From Rheinheimera soli (GTDB taxonomy: Bacteria > Pseudomonadota > Gammaproteobacteria > Enterobacterales > Alteromonadaceae), in the NCBI RefSeq assembly GCF_021290985.1, contig NZ_JAJOYU010000017.1:38799-102798 (forward strand): DNA of 64,000 nt. Direction: 5' to 3'. Under the pieces are notes generated by a model. That model searched no databases. It saw only the letters and a program-made list of their open reading frames with translations, and was not told the DNA's origin. Position numbers and translations under genes: made by a program. Positions 35,549 to 44,717 of this stretch are shown in pieces. The first letter of the stretch is position 1. Each line of letters opens with the position of its first letter.

Positions 35549-36454
35549 TTAGTTCTTTTTGGCAAACATCTGAAAAATACCTGAGAAATCTTCTTTGCCA
35601 TGACCCTGACGCTGATGCGCGACATAGAGGCTGCGGGCTAAAGTGCCCATAGGCGTGCTGGACTGGCTGGACAGCGCGGTTTCTGTGGCTAAAGACAAAT
35701 CTTTCGCCATTAAATCCACCATAAAGCCGCCCTGATAGCCATTGCTTGACGGCACATTTGGCATCACATCAGGGCATGGATTATACAGCTCTAACGTCCA
35801 GTTACGGCCTGAACTTTTCAGCATAATATCGGATAAAACCTTCGGATCCAGACCATTGTCTATGCCCATTTGCAACGCTTCGCTGGTGCCCACCATTAAA
35901 ATAGACAGCAGCATATTGTTACAAATTTTCGCCACCTGGCCAGCACCTACATCGCCGGCATGAAATAGGTTTTTACCCATCACAGAGAGCACAGGTTCGG
36001 CCCGGTTAAAATTTTGCTCTGAACCACCGACGATAAAGGTCAGAGTGCCGGCTTTAGCGCCGCCTACTCCACCTGATACAGGCGCATCGATAAAAGCTAT
36101 ACCTTGTTCGGCCAGTTCAGCACCTACTTTGCGGGCTGTAGTGGCATCAATAGTTGAACAATCAATCACTAAGGCGTCTTTGCTTATCACTGAAGCTATG
36201 CCATGTTCGCCTGTGTACACCATAGCTACATGTTTACCAGCGGGCAGCATAGAGATCACAAAATCTGCGCCTGTTGCGGCTTCTGCAGCCGAAGTACAAG
36301 CTTTAGCGCCTTCTAAGGCTAATTGCTCTAGAGCTGTTTCGGATAAATCAAAAGCCTGAACCTGAAAGCCCGCTTTTAATACATTGCTGGCCATTGGGCC
36401 GCCCATATTGCCTAAACCAATAAATGCTACCGTTGTTGGAAGAGTCGCGCTCAT
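35549..36454 (-). CDS. mmsB: 3-hydroxyisobutyrate dehydrogenase
   Basis: A 301-residue NAD-dependent beta-hydroxyacid dehydrogenase in valine catabolism, making methylmalonate semialdehyde. The N-terminal motif FIGLGNMGGPMASN (about residues 10-23) is the family signature, followed by the substrate motif DAPVSGGVGGA (about 121) and the catalytic Lys region GAGQVAKICNN (about 170). The gene starts within one base of the preceding stop, so coupling is likely. It stands in the operon directly before mmsA substrate use. A paralogue of different role lies at 53455-54342. Confidence 0.9.
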   Translation of the reverse strand: MSATLPTTVAFIGLGNMGGPMASNVLKAGFQVQAFDLSETALEQLALEGAKACTSAAEAATGADFVISMLPAGKHVAMVYTGEHGIASVISKDALVIDCSTIDATTARKVGAELAEQGIAFIDAPVSGGVGGAKAGTLTFIVGGSEQNFNRAEPVLSVMGKNLFHAGDVGAGQVAKICNNMLLSILMVGTSEALQMGIDNGLDPKVLSDIMLKSSGRNWTLELYNPCPDVMPNVPSSNGYQGGFMVDLMAKDLSLATETALSSQSSTPMGTLARSLYVAHQRQGHGKEDFSGIFQMFAKKN

Positions 36455-36455
36455 A

Positions 36456-37640
36456 TTAATGCTCCAATGAACCTAAGTGTTGTAATGGATGTAAGTCAGC
36501 GGCCCATGGGGAATGAAACAGCTGATTAATCACATCAGCAGGCACGTCAGACACAGTTTTATAACGCCAATTTGGCTTTTGATCTTTATCAATCAACAGT
36601 GCTCGTACCCCTTCAGTAAATTCACCCAGTTTGCCGCACTGCACACTTAAGCCCAGTTCCAGCCGGAACGAGTCCGCCAGTATTTTGCTTTGGCCAAGTT
36701 CTAACAACCGATACACAATATGAGCAGTAATAGGGCTGCCATACTGCAAAGAGGCCTTGGCTTTGGTTAGCCAAGTGTCTTCGTTTGGCATTGCCTGGAT
36801 CAGTTCAACCGCCTGCTGCAATGAAGTAGCCCGGCCTACGGCGCTGATAGAACTCTGGTGCAACCGTATTTGACTTGGCGGCATCTGACTGCGGCACATA
36901 TCTTCCATGCCAAGTAATAAGTCGGTCAGTTTCTGATGATTCAGCGCTATGGTATTGCCCCACTTCACCTGGGTTAATTTATCCAGCACAGCGGCTTTTT
37001 TATCATGGGTTAAAAAATGGTCTGCTAAATCGATCAGTTTGGCATCAGCTGAGTTGATAGAAGCACCTGTTAAACCCAGAAACAAACCGCAACCTTCCGG
37101 CATGCGGTTTAAAAACCAGCTACCACCCACATCAGGGTATAAACCTATGGCCATTTCCGGCATAGCTATACGACTGGTCGCAGTAACGATACGATGCGAA
37201 GCACCCGCCATCAGGCCCAAACCGCCGCCCATCACTATGCCATTACCCCAGACCAGCACAGGCTTATCGAAGGTATGGATTAAATAGTCCAAATTGTATT
37301 CTTTAGTGAAGAAGTCTTCGACATAAGGCTGATAAGTATCAGGGGCTGCTTTCATCGCCTGATACAAATCGCGGATATCTCCACCGGCACAAAAGGCTTT
37401 ATCGCCTGCGCCCTGCAGTACAACCAAGGCTATATTGTTATCGTTTTTCCATTGCTGCATTTGCGGTAGCAACAGCTCAACCATAGGCAAACTTAAGGCA
37501 TTCAGCGACTTCTCGGAGTTTAAAGTGGCAATACCAATAATTTTGCCACCAACACAGGCGATTTCTTCAAACAGCACCACATCACGCTGTATAGATTGAT
37601 CAGTCACGGCTTGTTCTGTTTTTGTGTTCAATTCTGTCAT
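36456..37640 (-). CDS. 3-hydroxyisobutyryl-CoA hydrolase
   Basis: A 394-residue member of the crotonase superfamily, longer than enoyl-CoA hydratases and typical of 3-hydroxyisobutyryl-CoA hydrolase (HIBCH). It releases free 3-hydroxyisobutyrate in valine breakdown, preventing build-up of toxic methacrylyl-CoA. The AFCAGGDIRDLY motif near residue 85 and the stretch MAIGLYPDVGGSWFLNRM near residue 165 are signatures; the latter contains the oxyanion and catalytic acids. It is located between the enoyl-CoA hydratase and mmsB, exactly as expected. Confidence 0.88.
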   Translation of the reverse strand: MTELNTKTEQAVTDQSIQRDVVLFEEIACVGGKIIGIATLNSEKSLNALSLPMVELLLPQMQQWKNDNNIALVVLQGAGDKAFCAGGDIRDLYQAMKAAPDTYQPYVEDFFTKEYNLDYLIHTFDKPVLVWGNGIVMGGGLGLMAGASHRIVTATSRIAMPEMAIGLYPDVGGSWFLNRMPEGCGLFLGLTGASINSADAKLIDLADHFLTHDKKAAVLDKLTQVKWGNTIALNHQKLTDLLLGMEDMCRSQMPPSQIRLHQSSISAVGRATSLQQAVELIQAMPNEDTWLTKAKASLQYGSPITAHIVYRLLELGQSKILADSFRLELGLSVQCGKLGEFTEGVRALLIDKDQKPNWRYKTVSDVPADVINQLFHSPWAADLHPLQHLGSLEH

Positions 37641-37646
37641 AGGGCC

Positions 37647-38420
37647 TTATCCATTAATCCAGCTGGCTTTACGTTTTTGCAAAAACGCCTGCACCCCTTC
37701 CACCTGATCCTGAGTGTCAAACAACTTCACAAACAGCTCTCGCTCTAAAGACAATGCAGTTTGTACAGGAGCACTGCGGCCTTTTTGGATCAGCTGTTTA
37801 CAGGCAGCCACTGCAGGTGGGCTTTGGTCTGCCACTTTATCAGCCAGCAGTAATGCAGCTTCAAGTGCCATTCCAGTACCAACCACTTCTTCGACTAAAC
37901 CTATTTGTAAGGCTTTCTCTGCGGTTAAACGTTCACCACACAAGATCATTCGTTTAGCCCAACCCTCACCGACCAATATCGCCAGATTCTGAGTGCCGCC
38001 TGCGCAAGGTAATAAACCGACTTTGGCTTCAGGTAAAGCCATTTGCGCCTGAGTTTCAGCAATACGGATATCGCAGGCTAAGGCGACTTCAAGGCCGCCG
38101 CCCATGGCATAACCATTAATGGCGGCAATAGACACACCACGAAAAGCCGTTAAGGTTTCAAAAGCTTCACCAAAAATGGCCGACATATCGGCAGCAACAG
38201 CTTTGTCACCAGAGGCAAATAGATTTAAATCAGCACCGGCAGAAAAGAATTTCTCACCTTCGCCCGTGATCACTAAGGCATATATGTTTTTATCCTGTTC
38301 CAAAGATTTCACTGCATCACGCAATTGCGTCAGGGTGTCTTTGGTCCAGGTATTGGCAGGAGGATTTGCCATGGTAATTAAAGCGGTATGGCCGCGTTTT
38401 TCGAGTTTGAGTTGTGCCAT
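37647..38420 (-). CDS. enoyl-CoA hydratase (methacrylyl-CoA hydratase)
   Basis: A 257-residue crotonase-fold hydratase. Motifs include the oxyanion stretch KFFSAGADLNLFASGD (about 68) and the GGLEVALACDIRIAETQAQM region (about 105-124), which carry the catalytic acid and backbone sites. Position between isobutyryl-CoA dehydrogenase and 3-hydroxyisobutyryl-CoA hydrolase argues for hydration of methacrylyl-CoA, though broad specificity is common. ATG at 38420 has a GGAGA ribosome site, better than the longer frame starting 38447. It lies 6 bases from the next gene. Confidence 0.88.
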   Translation of the reverse strand: MAQLKLEKRGHTALITMANPPANTWTKDTLTQLRDAVKSLEQDKNIYALVITGEGEKFFSAGADLNLFASGDKAVAADMSAIFGEAFETLTAFRGVSIAAINGYAMGGGLEVALACDIRIAETQAQMALPEAKVGLLPCAGGTQNLAILVGEGWAKRMILCGERLTAEKALQIGLVEEVVGTGMALEAALLLADKVADQSPPAVAACKQLIQKGRSAPVQTALSLERELFVKLFDTQDQVEGVQAFLQKRKASWING

Positions 38421-38472
38421 AAAATCTCCATTTAAACCGGGCTTCACCGGTTAGCTTTAATCTTAAAATAAG

Positions 38473-38499
38473 ACAAAGCAGGCCAAAAACCTGCTTTGT
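38473..38499. terminator. hairpin between acyl-CoA dehydrogenase and hydratase genes
   Basis: A perfect 10-base stem ACAAAGCAGG/CCTGCTTTGT with a 7-base loop sits in the 93-base gap. On the minus strand it is followed by a T-rich stretch (TCTTATTTT). It may act as a partial terminator or an mRNA-stability element inside the operon. Confidence 0.6.
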
Positions 38500-38513
38500 T
38501 TTGGGACATAAAG

Positions 38514-39674
38514 TTACAGGATATCGTTTGCTGCTTCGTCTAGTAACCGACGACCAATAATCAGTCGCATAATTTCATTGGTGCCTTCCAAAATCTGGTG
38601 CACCCGCACATCACGGAAATGCCTTTCCAACGGATATTCTTTGATATAACCATAACCCCCGTGTAATTGCAGCGCCTGATCACACACCTGGAAACCTACA
38701 TCTGTGGCAAAACGTTTGGCCATAGCACAGTAGGCTGTTTTTTCCGGATCGTCTGCATCCAATTTAAAAGCCGCTAAACGCACTAATTGACGGGCGGCGA
38801 CCAGCTCTGTCGCCATATCAGCCAGCTTAAACTGCAACGCCTGAAATGCGGCCAGTGGTTTACCAAACTGCTGACGTTCCAGCATATAGTTACGAGCCGT
38901 ATTTAAAGCTTGTTGCGCTGTACCAATAGAGCAAGTGGCGATATTAATACGGCCGCCGTCTAAGCCTTTCATTGCAAAGCCAAAACCTTCACCTTCGTTG
39001 CCGAGCAGGTAATGAGCCGGAATACGCACATTATCAAAAGTGATTAAACGGGTTGGCTGGGCATTCCAACCCATTTTCTCTTCGGCTTTGCCATAAATCA
39101 CACCTTCTGCATCCGCTGGTACGATAAAAGCGGAGATGCCTTTAGGACCAGCTTCACCTGTGCGCGCCATCACTACTAAAACTTCAGTTTCGCCAGCACC
39201 AGAGATAAACATCTTGGAGCCGTTCAGCACATAGTGATCGCCGTCTTTTTTCGCACTAGTGCGTAAAGAGGCCGCATCTGAACCCGAACCTGGTTCAGTT
39301 AAACAATAAGAAGCCAGCTTTTCGCCAGTGACTAACTCTGGACACCACTGAGCTTTCGCATCTTCTGTGCCCCATGTTGCAATCATCCAGGTCGCCATAT
39401 TATGAATGGTTAACATTGCAGTTGTTGCAGTACAGCCCATAGACAGCTGTTCAAAAATAATGCTGGAATCTAAACGGGATAAGCCCAGGCCACCTTGATC
39501 TTCAGGCGTGTATAAAGAACAAAAACCCAGCTCACCGGCTTTTTGGATCACGTCTTTTGGAAAATGATGATCCCGATCCCAGGCTGCGGCATGTGGAGCC
39601 AGTTCCTGGTCGGCGAATTGTTTAGCGACCTCAACAAAGGCCTTTTGATCGTCTGTTAAATTAAAATTCATCAC
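38514..39674 (-). CDS. acdH: isobutyryl-CoA dehydrogenase (acyl-CoA dehydrogenase)
   Basis: A 386-residue FAD-dependent acyl-CoA dehydrogenase. FAD-binding signatures are seen in CLTEPGSGSDAASL (about 130) and the C-terminal region LHGGYGYIKEYPLERHFRDVR, with the catalytic Glu in the LEGTNEIMR motif near residue 368. In the operon it precedes enoyl-CoA hydratase and follows mmsA, so isobutyryl-CoA of valine breakdown is the likely substrate; 2-methylbutyryl-CoA of isoleucine is also possible. Two overlapping ATGs at the start give little difference. Confidence 0.88.
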   Translation of the reverse strand: MMNFNLTDDQKAFVEVAKQFADQELAPHAAAWDRDHHFPKDVIQKAGELGFCSLYTPEDQGGLGLSRLDSSIIFEQLSMGCTATTAMLTIHNMATWMIATWGTEDAKAQWCPELVTGEKLASYCLTEPGSGSDAASLRTSAKKDGDHYVLNGSKMFISGAGETEVLVVMARTGEAGPKGISAFIVPADAEGVIYGKAEEKMGWNAQPTRLITFDNVRIPAHYLLGNEGEGFGFAMKGLDGGRINIATCSIGTAQQALNTARNYMLERQQFGKPLAAFQALQFKLADMATELVAARQLVRLAAFKLDADDPEKTAYCAMAKRFATDVGFQVCDQALQLHGGYGYIKEYPLERHFRDVRVHQILEGTNEIMRLIIGRRLLDEAANDIL

Positions 39675-39798
39675 AACACCCTACGATTGGCAACAGAACA
39701 GTGTCTATGCACTTTGATGTTCCTGCTGATTTTGTTCTTCATGCGTTTATACGCATTTAATCTGGCTTGGTTGTTTGCCTTAAGGCTTCTTTATTAGT

Positions 39799-39838
39799 AA
39801 AGCGTTCTGCTTTGAAACAAAAAAGAACAGAACGCTTT
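39799..39838. repeat. long inverted repeat between mmsA and acdH
   Basis: A perfect 11-base inverted repeat AAAGCGTTCTG/CAGAACGCTTT separated by 18 bases. It lies just after mmsA on the minus strand. There is no long T-run, so it could be a transcript-stabilising or processing hairpin, a weak terminator or an operator. I cannot distinguish these. Confidence 0.6.
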
Positions 39839-39851
39839 TATCCTGTGCTAT

Positions 39852-41348
39852 TTAACGCAGGTTAATTGACATATTTGGGCCTGACACCGGAATAGAGTCA
39901 TCAAACCAACGGGCTGTAATGGTTTTGGTTTCTGTGTAAAAACGCACAGCTTGTTTACCATAAGCATGTTGATCGCCATAGAACGAGCCTTTCCAGCCAG
40001 TGAAAGAGAAAAATGGCAGAGGCACAGGAATTGGAATATTAATACCGACCTGACCTACTTCAATTTCATGCTGATATTTACGTGCAGCGGCGCCGCTGGC
40101 GGTAAAAATAGAAGTACCGTTGCCGTATGGACTGCTGTTAACAAGCTCGATGGCTTCATCCAAAGAAGCGGCATTGACGGTTGCCAGAACTGGACCAAAG
40201 ATTTCTTCTTTATAGATGGTCATTTCAGGGGTGACATCACTGAATACGGTAGGACCAACCCAGTTACCGTTTGGATAACCAGCCACTTTGACGTCTGAAC
40301 CATCCACTAAACAAGTTGCACCTTCTACTTTGCCTTGTTCGATTAAAGACAAAATTCGAGCCTTGGCTTGTGGGCTGATTTGTGGGCCGTAGGCTGCTTC
40401 CGGATCTGTGTACACACCAGGGCGCACTTTGGCGATAGCAGCTGCTACTTCTGGGATCCACTGCTGCGAATCACCAACAAAAACAGCCACAGAAATTGCC
40501 ATACAACGCTGACCTGCAGCACCTACAGAAGCACCAACTAAAGCATTAATCACCTGCTGTTTATTGGCGTCTGGCATCACGACCATATGGTTTTTAGCGC
40601 CAGCAAAGGCCTGTACTCGTTTTAAATGATCAGTACCAGTTTTATAGATGTACTGGCCCACATTGACAGAGCCAACAAAGGAAATAGCTTTGATGTCCGG
40701 GTGACGTAATAACACATCCACCTGCTCTTTATTGCCATGCACTACCTGCAGTACGCCTTTAGGTGCGCCAGCCAAAGCAAAGAGCTCAGCGATTTTATTC
40801 ACTGTCATCGGATCTTGTTCAGAGGGTTTTAAAATAAAAGTGTTACCGCAGGCGATAGCCATTGGGAACATCCACAGCGGGATCATAGCAGGGAAGTTAA
40901 ATGGTGTAATACCAGCACAAACGCCTAAAGGCTGAATATAGCTGTAGGTGTCAATGCTGCGCGCTACGTTTTCAACCGTCTCGCCCATCATCAAAGAAGG
41001 AATATTGGCAGCTTGCTCTACCACTTCAATACCACGCCAGACGTCGCCTTTGGCATCTTCTACTGTTTTGCCTAATTCACGGCAAATAATGTCGGCAATT
41101 TCAGCCTGATGTTCTTTTAACAAATGCGCAAAACGCATCATTAAACGGGCACGTTCTGATACCGGTACTTCTTTCCAGCTTTTAAAGGCTTCTTTGGCGG
41201 ATGCGATAGCAAAAGCCATTTCTTCTGCTGTAGTGCAAGGCACCTGAGCTATCACGTCCTGAGTAGCTGGATCCGTCACCGGAATAAAGCGTTCGGACTT
41301 GGACGGGACAAATTCACCGTTGATAAATAACTGAACCTGATGGGCCAT
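39852..41348 (-). CDS. mmsA: methylmalonate-semialdehyde dehydrogenase (acylating)
   Basis: A 498-residue aldehyde dehydrogenase that converts methylmalonate semialdehyde to propionyl-CoA with CoA. The nucleophile is in the [14 protein letters not shown] segment (about 285), the [15 protein letters not shown] motif near 148 and the C-terminal [11 protein letters not shown] are family markers that separate MmsA from other aldehyde dehydrogenases. ATG at 41348 has a GGGAGAC ribosome site and gives the expected [14 protein letters not shown] start. It is the second gene of the operon, after the thiolase. Confidence 0.93.
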   Translation of the reverse strand: MAHQVQLFINGEFVPSKSERFIPVTDPATQDVIAQVPCTTAEEMAFAIASAKEAFKSWKEVPVSERARLMMRFAHLLKEHQAEIADIICRELGKTVEDAKGDVWRGIEVVEQAANIPSLMMGETVENVARSIDTYSYIQPLGVCAGITPFNFPAMIPLWMFPMAIACGNTFILKPSEQDPMTVNKIAELFALAGAPKGVLQVVHGNKEQVDVLLRHPDIKAISFVGSVNVGQYIYKTGTDHLKRVQAFAGAKNHMVVMPDANKQQVINALVGASVGAAGQRCMAISVAVFVGDSQQWIPEVAAAIAKVRPGVYTDPEAAYGPQISPQAKARILSLIEQGKVEGATCLVDGSDVKVAGYPNGNWVGPTVFSDVTPEMTIYKEEIFGPVLATVNAASLDEAIELVNSSPYGNGTSIFTASGAAARKYQHEIEVGQVGINIPIPVPLPFFSFTGWKGSFYGDQHAYGKQAVRFYTETKTITARWFDDSIPVSGPNMSINLR

Positions 41349-41443
41349 AACTACGTCTCCCCTATTGCTGGTCATATCTGTTTTAAACACGACCTTTGAT
41401 TAAACCTGTTGATTTGAATATATTTTTTATTAAATTTTTAAAG

Positions 41444-41471
41444 CAAAAGGCGCAGTTTCTACCGCGCCCTT
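41444..41471 (-). terminator. terminator-like hairpin after thiolase gene
   Basis: Reading the minus strand, AAGGGCGC pairs with GCGCCTTT across a 10-base loop, with a short T-run after it, 10 bases after the thiolase stop. This may give partial termination before mmsA, which would let thiolase be made in excess. Confidence 0.65.
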
Positions 41472-41480
41472 TTTAATTTA

Positions 41481-42665
41481 TTACGGCAGCTCTACCGCTA
41501 AAGCTACAGCCTCGCCACCGCCTATACATAAAGTCGCAATACCACGTTTTAAGCCACGGGCTTTTAAAGCATGAATTAAAGTTACCAGAATACGGGCGCC
41601 TGAAGCGCCTATAGGATGACCTAAAGCACAAGCGCCGCCGTTGACGTTGACTTTATTCACATCCAGCTTTAACTCTTTAATCGCCAGCATAGTGACCATG
41701 GCAAAAGCTTCGTTAATTTCCCACAAATCCACATCGGAAGTAGCCCAGCCTAAGCTGGCTAACAACTTAGTCACAGCGCCTACTGGTGCTACAGTGAACA
41801 GCTCTGGTTCCTGCGAATGCGTGGCGTGGCCCACCACATGAGCCAATACAGTTTTGTTTTGCGCTTTAGCATCGTCAGAGCGCATCAGCACTAAAGCTGC
41901 GGCGCCATCAGAAATTGAACTGGAGTTGGCCGCCGTAATAGTGCCGTCTTTGGCAAAAGCTGGTCTTAAGGTAGGAATTTTGTCTACTTTCGCATTGCCT
42001 GGCTGTTCGTCTGTGGCAAAAGTCACATCGCCTTTACGAGTCTGGAAAATCACAGGGGTGATTTCTTCAACAAAAGCGCCAGAATTAATGGCGTGCTGTG
42101 CTCGGGTTAAAGACAACACAGCAAATTCATCCATCTGAGCACGGCTGAAATCATGCTCGTCAGCTGTTTTCTGAGCAAAACAACCCATGGCTTTGCCATC
42201 ATAGGCGTTTTCCAGACCATCCAGCATCATATGATCTTTGACTTCAGCATGGCCCATCCGCATACCGGCACGAGCTTTTGGCAGAATATAAGGAGCGTTC
42301 GACATAGACTCCATGCCACCAGCTACAATCACATCAGCAGAACCAGCACGCAATAAATCAGTCGCTAACATCACAGATTTTAAACCTGAACCACAGACCT
42401 TATTGATAGTGGTAGCACCAGCAGATAAAGGTAAACCCGCTTTTAACGTAGCCTGACGAGCTGGCGCCTGACCTAAACCTGCAGGTAACACACAACCCAT
42501 GATCACTTCACTGACCTTCGCACCATCAATAGCAGCTTGTTCTAAGGCAGCTTTAATAGCTTGTGCACCCAAATCTGTGCTGCTGACGTCAGATAAGCCA
42601 CCTAAAAATCCACCCATTGCCGTTCTTTTGGCTGCCACTATGGCAATTTTTTCGTGCTGCGCCAT
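41481..42665 (-). CDS. acetyl-CoA acetyltransferase (thiolase)
   Basis: A 394-residue thiolase. The nucleophilic Cys is in VCGSGLKSV (about 88), the acid-base His in GHPIGASGAR (about 350) and the second Cys in LCIGGGEAVA (about 380). It cleaves acetoacetyl-CoA or 2-methylacetoacetyl-CoA; either fits the divergent leucine and the isoleucine pathways. In Shewanella-type nomenclature this is ivdA, the first gene of the valine/isoleucine operon. The ATG at 42665 is chosen because GGAG lies eight bases before it; the ATG at 42671 has a spacer of only two. Confidence 0.9.
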   Translation of the reverse strand: MAQHEKIAIVAAKRTAMGGFLGGLSDVSSTDLGAQAIKAALEQAAIDGAKVSEVIMGCVLPAGLGQAPARQATLKAGLPLSAGATTINKVCGSGLKSVMLATDLLRAGSADVIVAGGMESMSNAPYILPKARAGMRMGHAEVKDHMMLDGLENAYDGKAMGCFAQKTADEHDFSRAQMDEFAVLSLTRAQHAINSGAFVEEITPVIFQTRKGDVTFATDEQPGNAKVDKIPTLRPAFAKDGTITAANSSSISDGAAALVLMRSDDAKAQNKTVLAHVVGHATHSQEPELFTVAPVGAVTKLLASLGWATSDVDLWEINEAFAMVTMLAIKELKLDVNKVNVNGGACALGHPIGASGARILVTLIHALKARGLKRGIATLCIGGGEAVALAVELP

Positions 42666-42724
42666 GTTCATTTCTCCGTCGTTCAGAAGCATGATGAAAA
42701 AGTTGGGCCTGAGACTACACCAAA

Positions 42725-42746
42725 TTTACGTTTACGCCAACGTCAA
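42725..42746. promoter_or_regulatory. candidate LiuR operator 1
   Basis: The palindrome TTTACGTT-N6-AACGTCAA lies 60 bases upstream of the thiolase start in the divergent gap. The half-sites match the ACGTT core reported for LiuR in related bacteria from memory. Its reverse strand begins with TTGACG, a possible -35. Confidence 0.5.
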
Positions 42747-42879
42747 CCACCTAACACTATGGTCCTATGACCAGTGAAAGGTTCAGAAAAATGCACGCTC
42801 TGTAGCCGTCTTTTGGCACCTTAACTTTACAAAGGTCTGGTCCAACCTGCCGCCAGCCCTTATTTGACGCGAACACAGC

Positions 42880-42895
42880 TTTACCTTTACGTAAA
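42880..42895. promoter_or_regulatory. candidate LiuR operator 2 in the liu promoter
   Basis: TTTACCTTTACGTAAA has inverted half-sites and lies between a possible -35 (TTTACC) and a TATAGT -10 at 42904-42909, with a spacer near 18 bases. MerR-family proteins bind in exactly this kind of spacer, so autoregulation of liuR and control of the liu genes is likely. Confidence 0.55.
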
Positions 42896-42934
42896 CTTCA
42901 CTTATAGTTGTCGCCACTTTACCGGAAGGCCCAA

Positions 42935-43354
42935 ATGACTGCCCAAATGACAGAAAAAGACGACAAAACCTACAGCATCAGCGAGCTGGCAAAAGAGTTT
43001 GATATCACCACCCGTAGTATTCGTTTCTACGAAGACCAGGGCTTATTAACGCCTTTACGGCAGGGGCAAACCCGTATTTACAGCCGCAGAGACAGAGTGC
43101 GCCTGAAACTAATTTTGCGGGGCAAACGGCTGGGTTTTAGCTTGTCAGAAACAGGCCAGTTATTTGAGCTATACGATGCAGACAAGAGCAGCGTGACCCA
43201 ATTGAGCACCATGCTGAAGTTGATTGAACAGAAAAAGGCTGAACTGCACCAACAGATGGATGACATCAAAGTGGTGTTGATGGAATTAGTGACAGTAGAA
43301 AAACGCTGCCGCGAAACCCTGGATCAGGCCAAGCAAGTTAAAGAACCGAATTAA
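42935..43354 (+). CDS. liuR: MerR-family regulator LiuR
   Basis: A 139-residue MerR-type regulator. The winged helix is at residues 8-75, with the signature SISELAKEFDITTRSIRFYE and DQGLLTP. A helical coiled-coil dimerisation segment follows (about 85-125). The family is known to control branched-chain amino-acid catabolism in Shewanella and Pseudomonas. I chose ATG at 42935, where GGAAGG stands six bases upstream, over an ATG at 42908. The gene heads the leucine operon and is divergent from the valine/isoleucine operon. Confidence 0.88.
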   Translation: MTAQMTEKDDKTYSISELAKEFDITTRSIRFYEDQGLLTPLRQGQTRIYSRRDRVRLKLILRGKRLGFSLSETGQLFELYDADKSSVTQLSTMLKLIEQKKAELHQQMDDIKVVLMELVTVEKRCRETLDQAKQVKEPN

Positions 43355-43440
43355 ATAAAAAACAAATCAAACAAAACCCAAAGTAGTTGGCGTTGCAGTC
43401 AGGCAAACAAATACGAAGGGAAAAACGGGGATCAAGAGTC

Positions 43441-44610
43441 ATGATTAGCACATACAAAACTTTAAATTACGATCTGGGCGAAACAGTCGACATGATCCGT
43501 GAACAGGTCAACAGCTTTGCCCGTGACGAGATTGCACCACGTGCAGCACAAATCGACCATGACAACGAATTCCCCAATGATTTATGGCGTAAATTTGGCG
43601 ACCTGGGTTTATTAGGTATTACGGTCGATGAGCAATACGGTGGTTCAGGCATGGGTTACCTGGAACATATAGTGGCTATGGAAGAAATCAGCCGCGCTTC
43701 TGCTTCTGTGGCTTTATCTTACGGCGCGCATTCCAATTTGTGTGTGAATCAAATCGCCCGTAACGGCAACGAAGCGCAAAAACAAAAGTACCTGCCAAAG
43801 TTATGTTCTGGTGAACATATTGGCGCTCTGGCGATGTCGGAGCCAAATGCCGGTTCAGATGTAGTCTCGATGAAATTACGTGCTGATAAACAAGGTGACC
43901 GTTATATTTTAAACGGCAACAAAATGTGGATCACCAACGGCCCTGACGCTCACACTTATGTCATTTACGCCAAAACCGATATCAATGCCGGCTCTAAAGG
44001 CATGACAGCTTTTATTGTTGAGCGTGGTTTTAAAGGTTTTAGCCAGGCACAAAAACTAGACAAACTGGGTATGCGCGGTTCAAACACTTGTGAGCTGGTG
44101 TTTGAAGACTGTGAAGTACCGGAAGAAAACGTATTAGGCACTATAGGCACAGGCGCCCGAGTACTGATGTCAGGTCTGGACTATGAGCGTGTGGTGTTAT
44201 CCGGCGGGCCGCTTGGCATTATGCAAGCCTGTATGGACGTAGTAGTGCCTTATATCCACGACCGGAAACAGTTTGGTCAGTCTATTGGTGAATTCCAACT
44301 GGTGCAGGGCAAAGTGGCCGACATGTACACCAAAATGAATGCAGCCCGAGCTTATGTCTACACTGTCGCCAAAGCCTGTGACCGCGGTGAAACTACTCGT
44401 AAAGATGCCGCTGGCGCGATTTTATACAGCGCAGAGCTGGCTACTCAAATGGCATTGGATGCGATCCAGCTGTTAGGCGGTAATGGTTATATCAATGAAT
44501 ACCCTACAGGGCGTTTATTACGTGATGCCAAGCTGTACGAAATCGGTGCTGGCACCTCAGAAATTCGCCGCATGTTAATTGGCCGCGAGTTATTTAACGA
44601 ATCGAACTAA
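43441..44610 (+). CDS. liuA: isovaleryl-CoA dehydrogenase
   Basis: A 389-residue FAD-dependent acyl-CoA dehydrogenase for leucine breakdown. It shows [19 protein letters not shown] near residue 128 and [16 protein letters not shown] near residue 161. The catalytic Glu lies in the [11 protein letters not shown] segment near residue 243, the position typical of isovaleryl-CoA enzymes, while the C-terminal motif reads GAGTSEIRR instead of EGTNEI. ATG at 43441 follows the liuR stop by 86 bases. It opens the liuABCDE block; a terminator-like hairpin follows it. Confidence 0.94.
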   Translation: MISTYKTLNYDLGETVDMIREQVNSFARDEIAPRAAQIDHDNEFPNDLWRKFGDLGLLGITVDEQYGGSGMGYLEHIVAMEEISRASASVALSYGAHSNLCVNQIARNGNEAQKQKYLPKLCSGEHIGALAMSEPNAGSDVVSMKLRADKQGDRYILNGNKMWITNGPDAHTYVIYAKTDINAGSKGMTAFIVERGFKGFSQAQKLDKLGMRGSNTCELVFEDCEVPEENVLGTIGTGARVLMSGLDYERVVLSGGPLGIMQACMDVVVPYIHDRKQFGQSIGEFQLVQGKVADMYTKMNAARAYVYTVAKACDRGETTRKDAAGAILYSAELATQMALDAIQLLGGNGYINEYPTGRLLRDAKLYEIGAGTSEIRRMLIGRELFNESN

Positions 44611-44640
44611 GTAGAACCAGTGCGGGCTCAACAACAATAA

Positions 44641-44667
44641 AAAAGCCGGACTCCTGTCCGGTTTTTC
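44641..44667 (+). terminator. terminator between liuA and liuB
   Basis: A stem AAAAGCCGGAC-TCCT-GTCCGGTTTTT with a T-run, 30 bases after the liuA stop. It looks like a real Rho-independent terminator inside the operon, so liuB and later genes may get reduced or separately started transcription. Confidence 0.85.
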
Positions 44668-44717
44668 CTAAAGAGCCTCTATTGAACACTCAATCCCGAT
44701 AGCCAAAGGTGGTGAAC

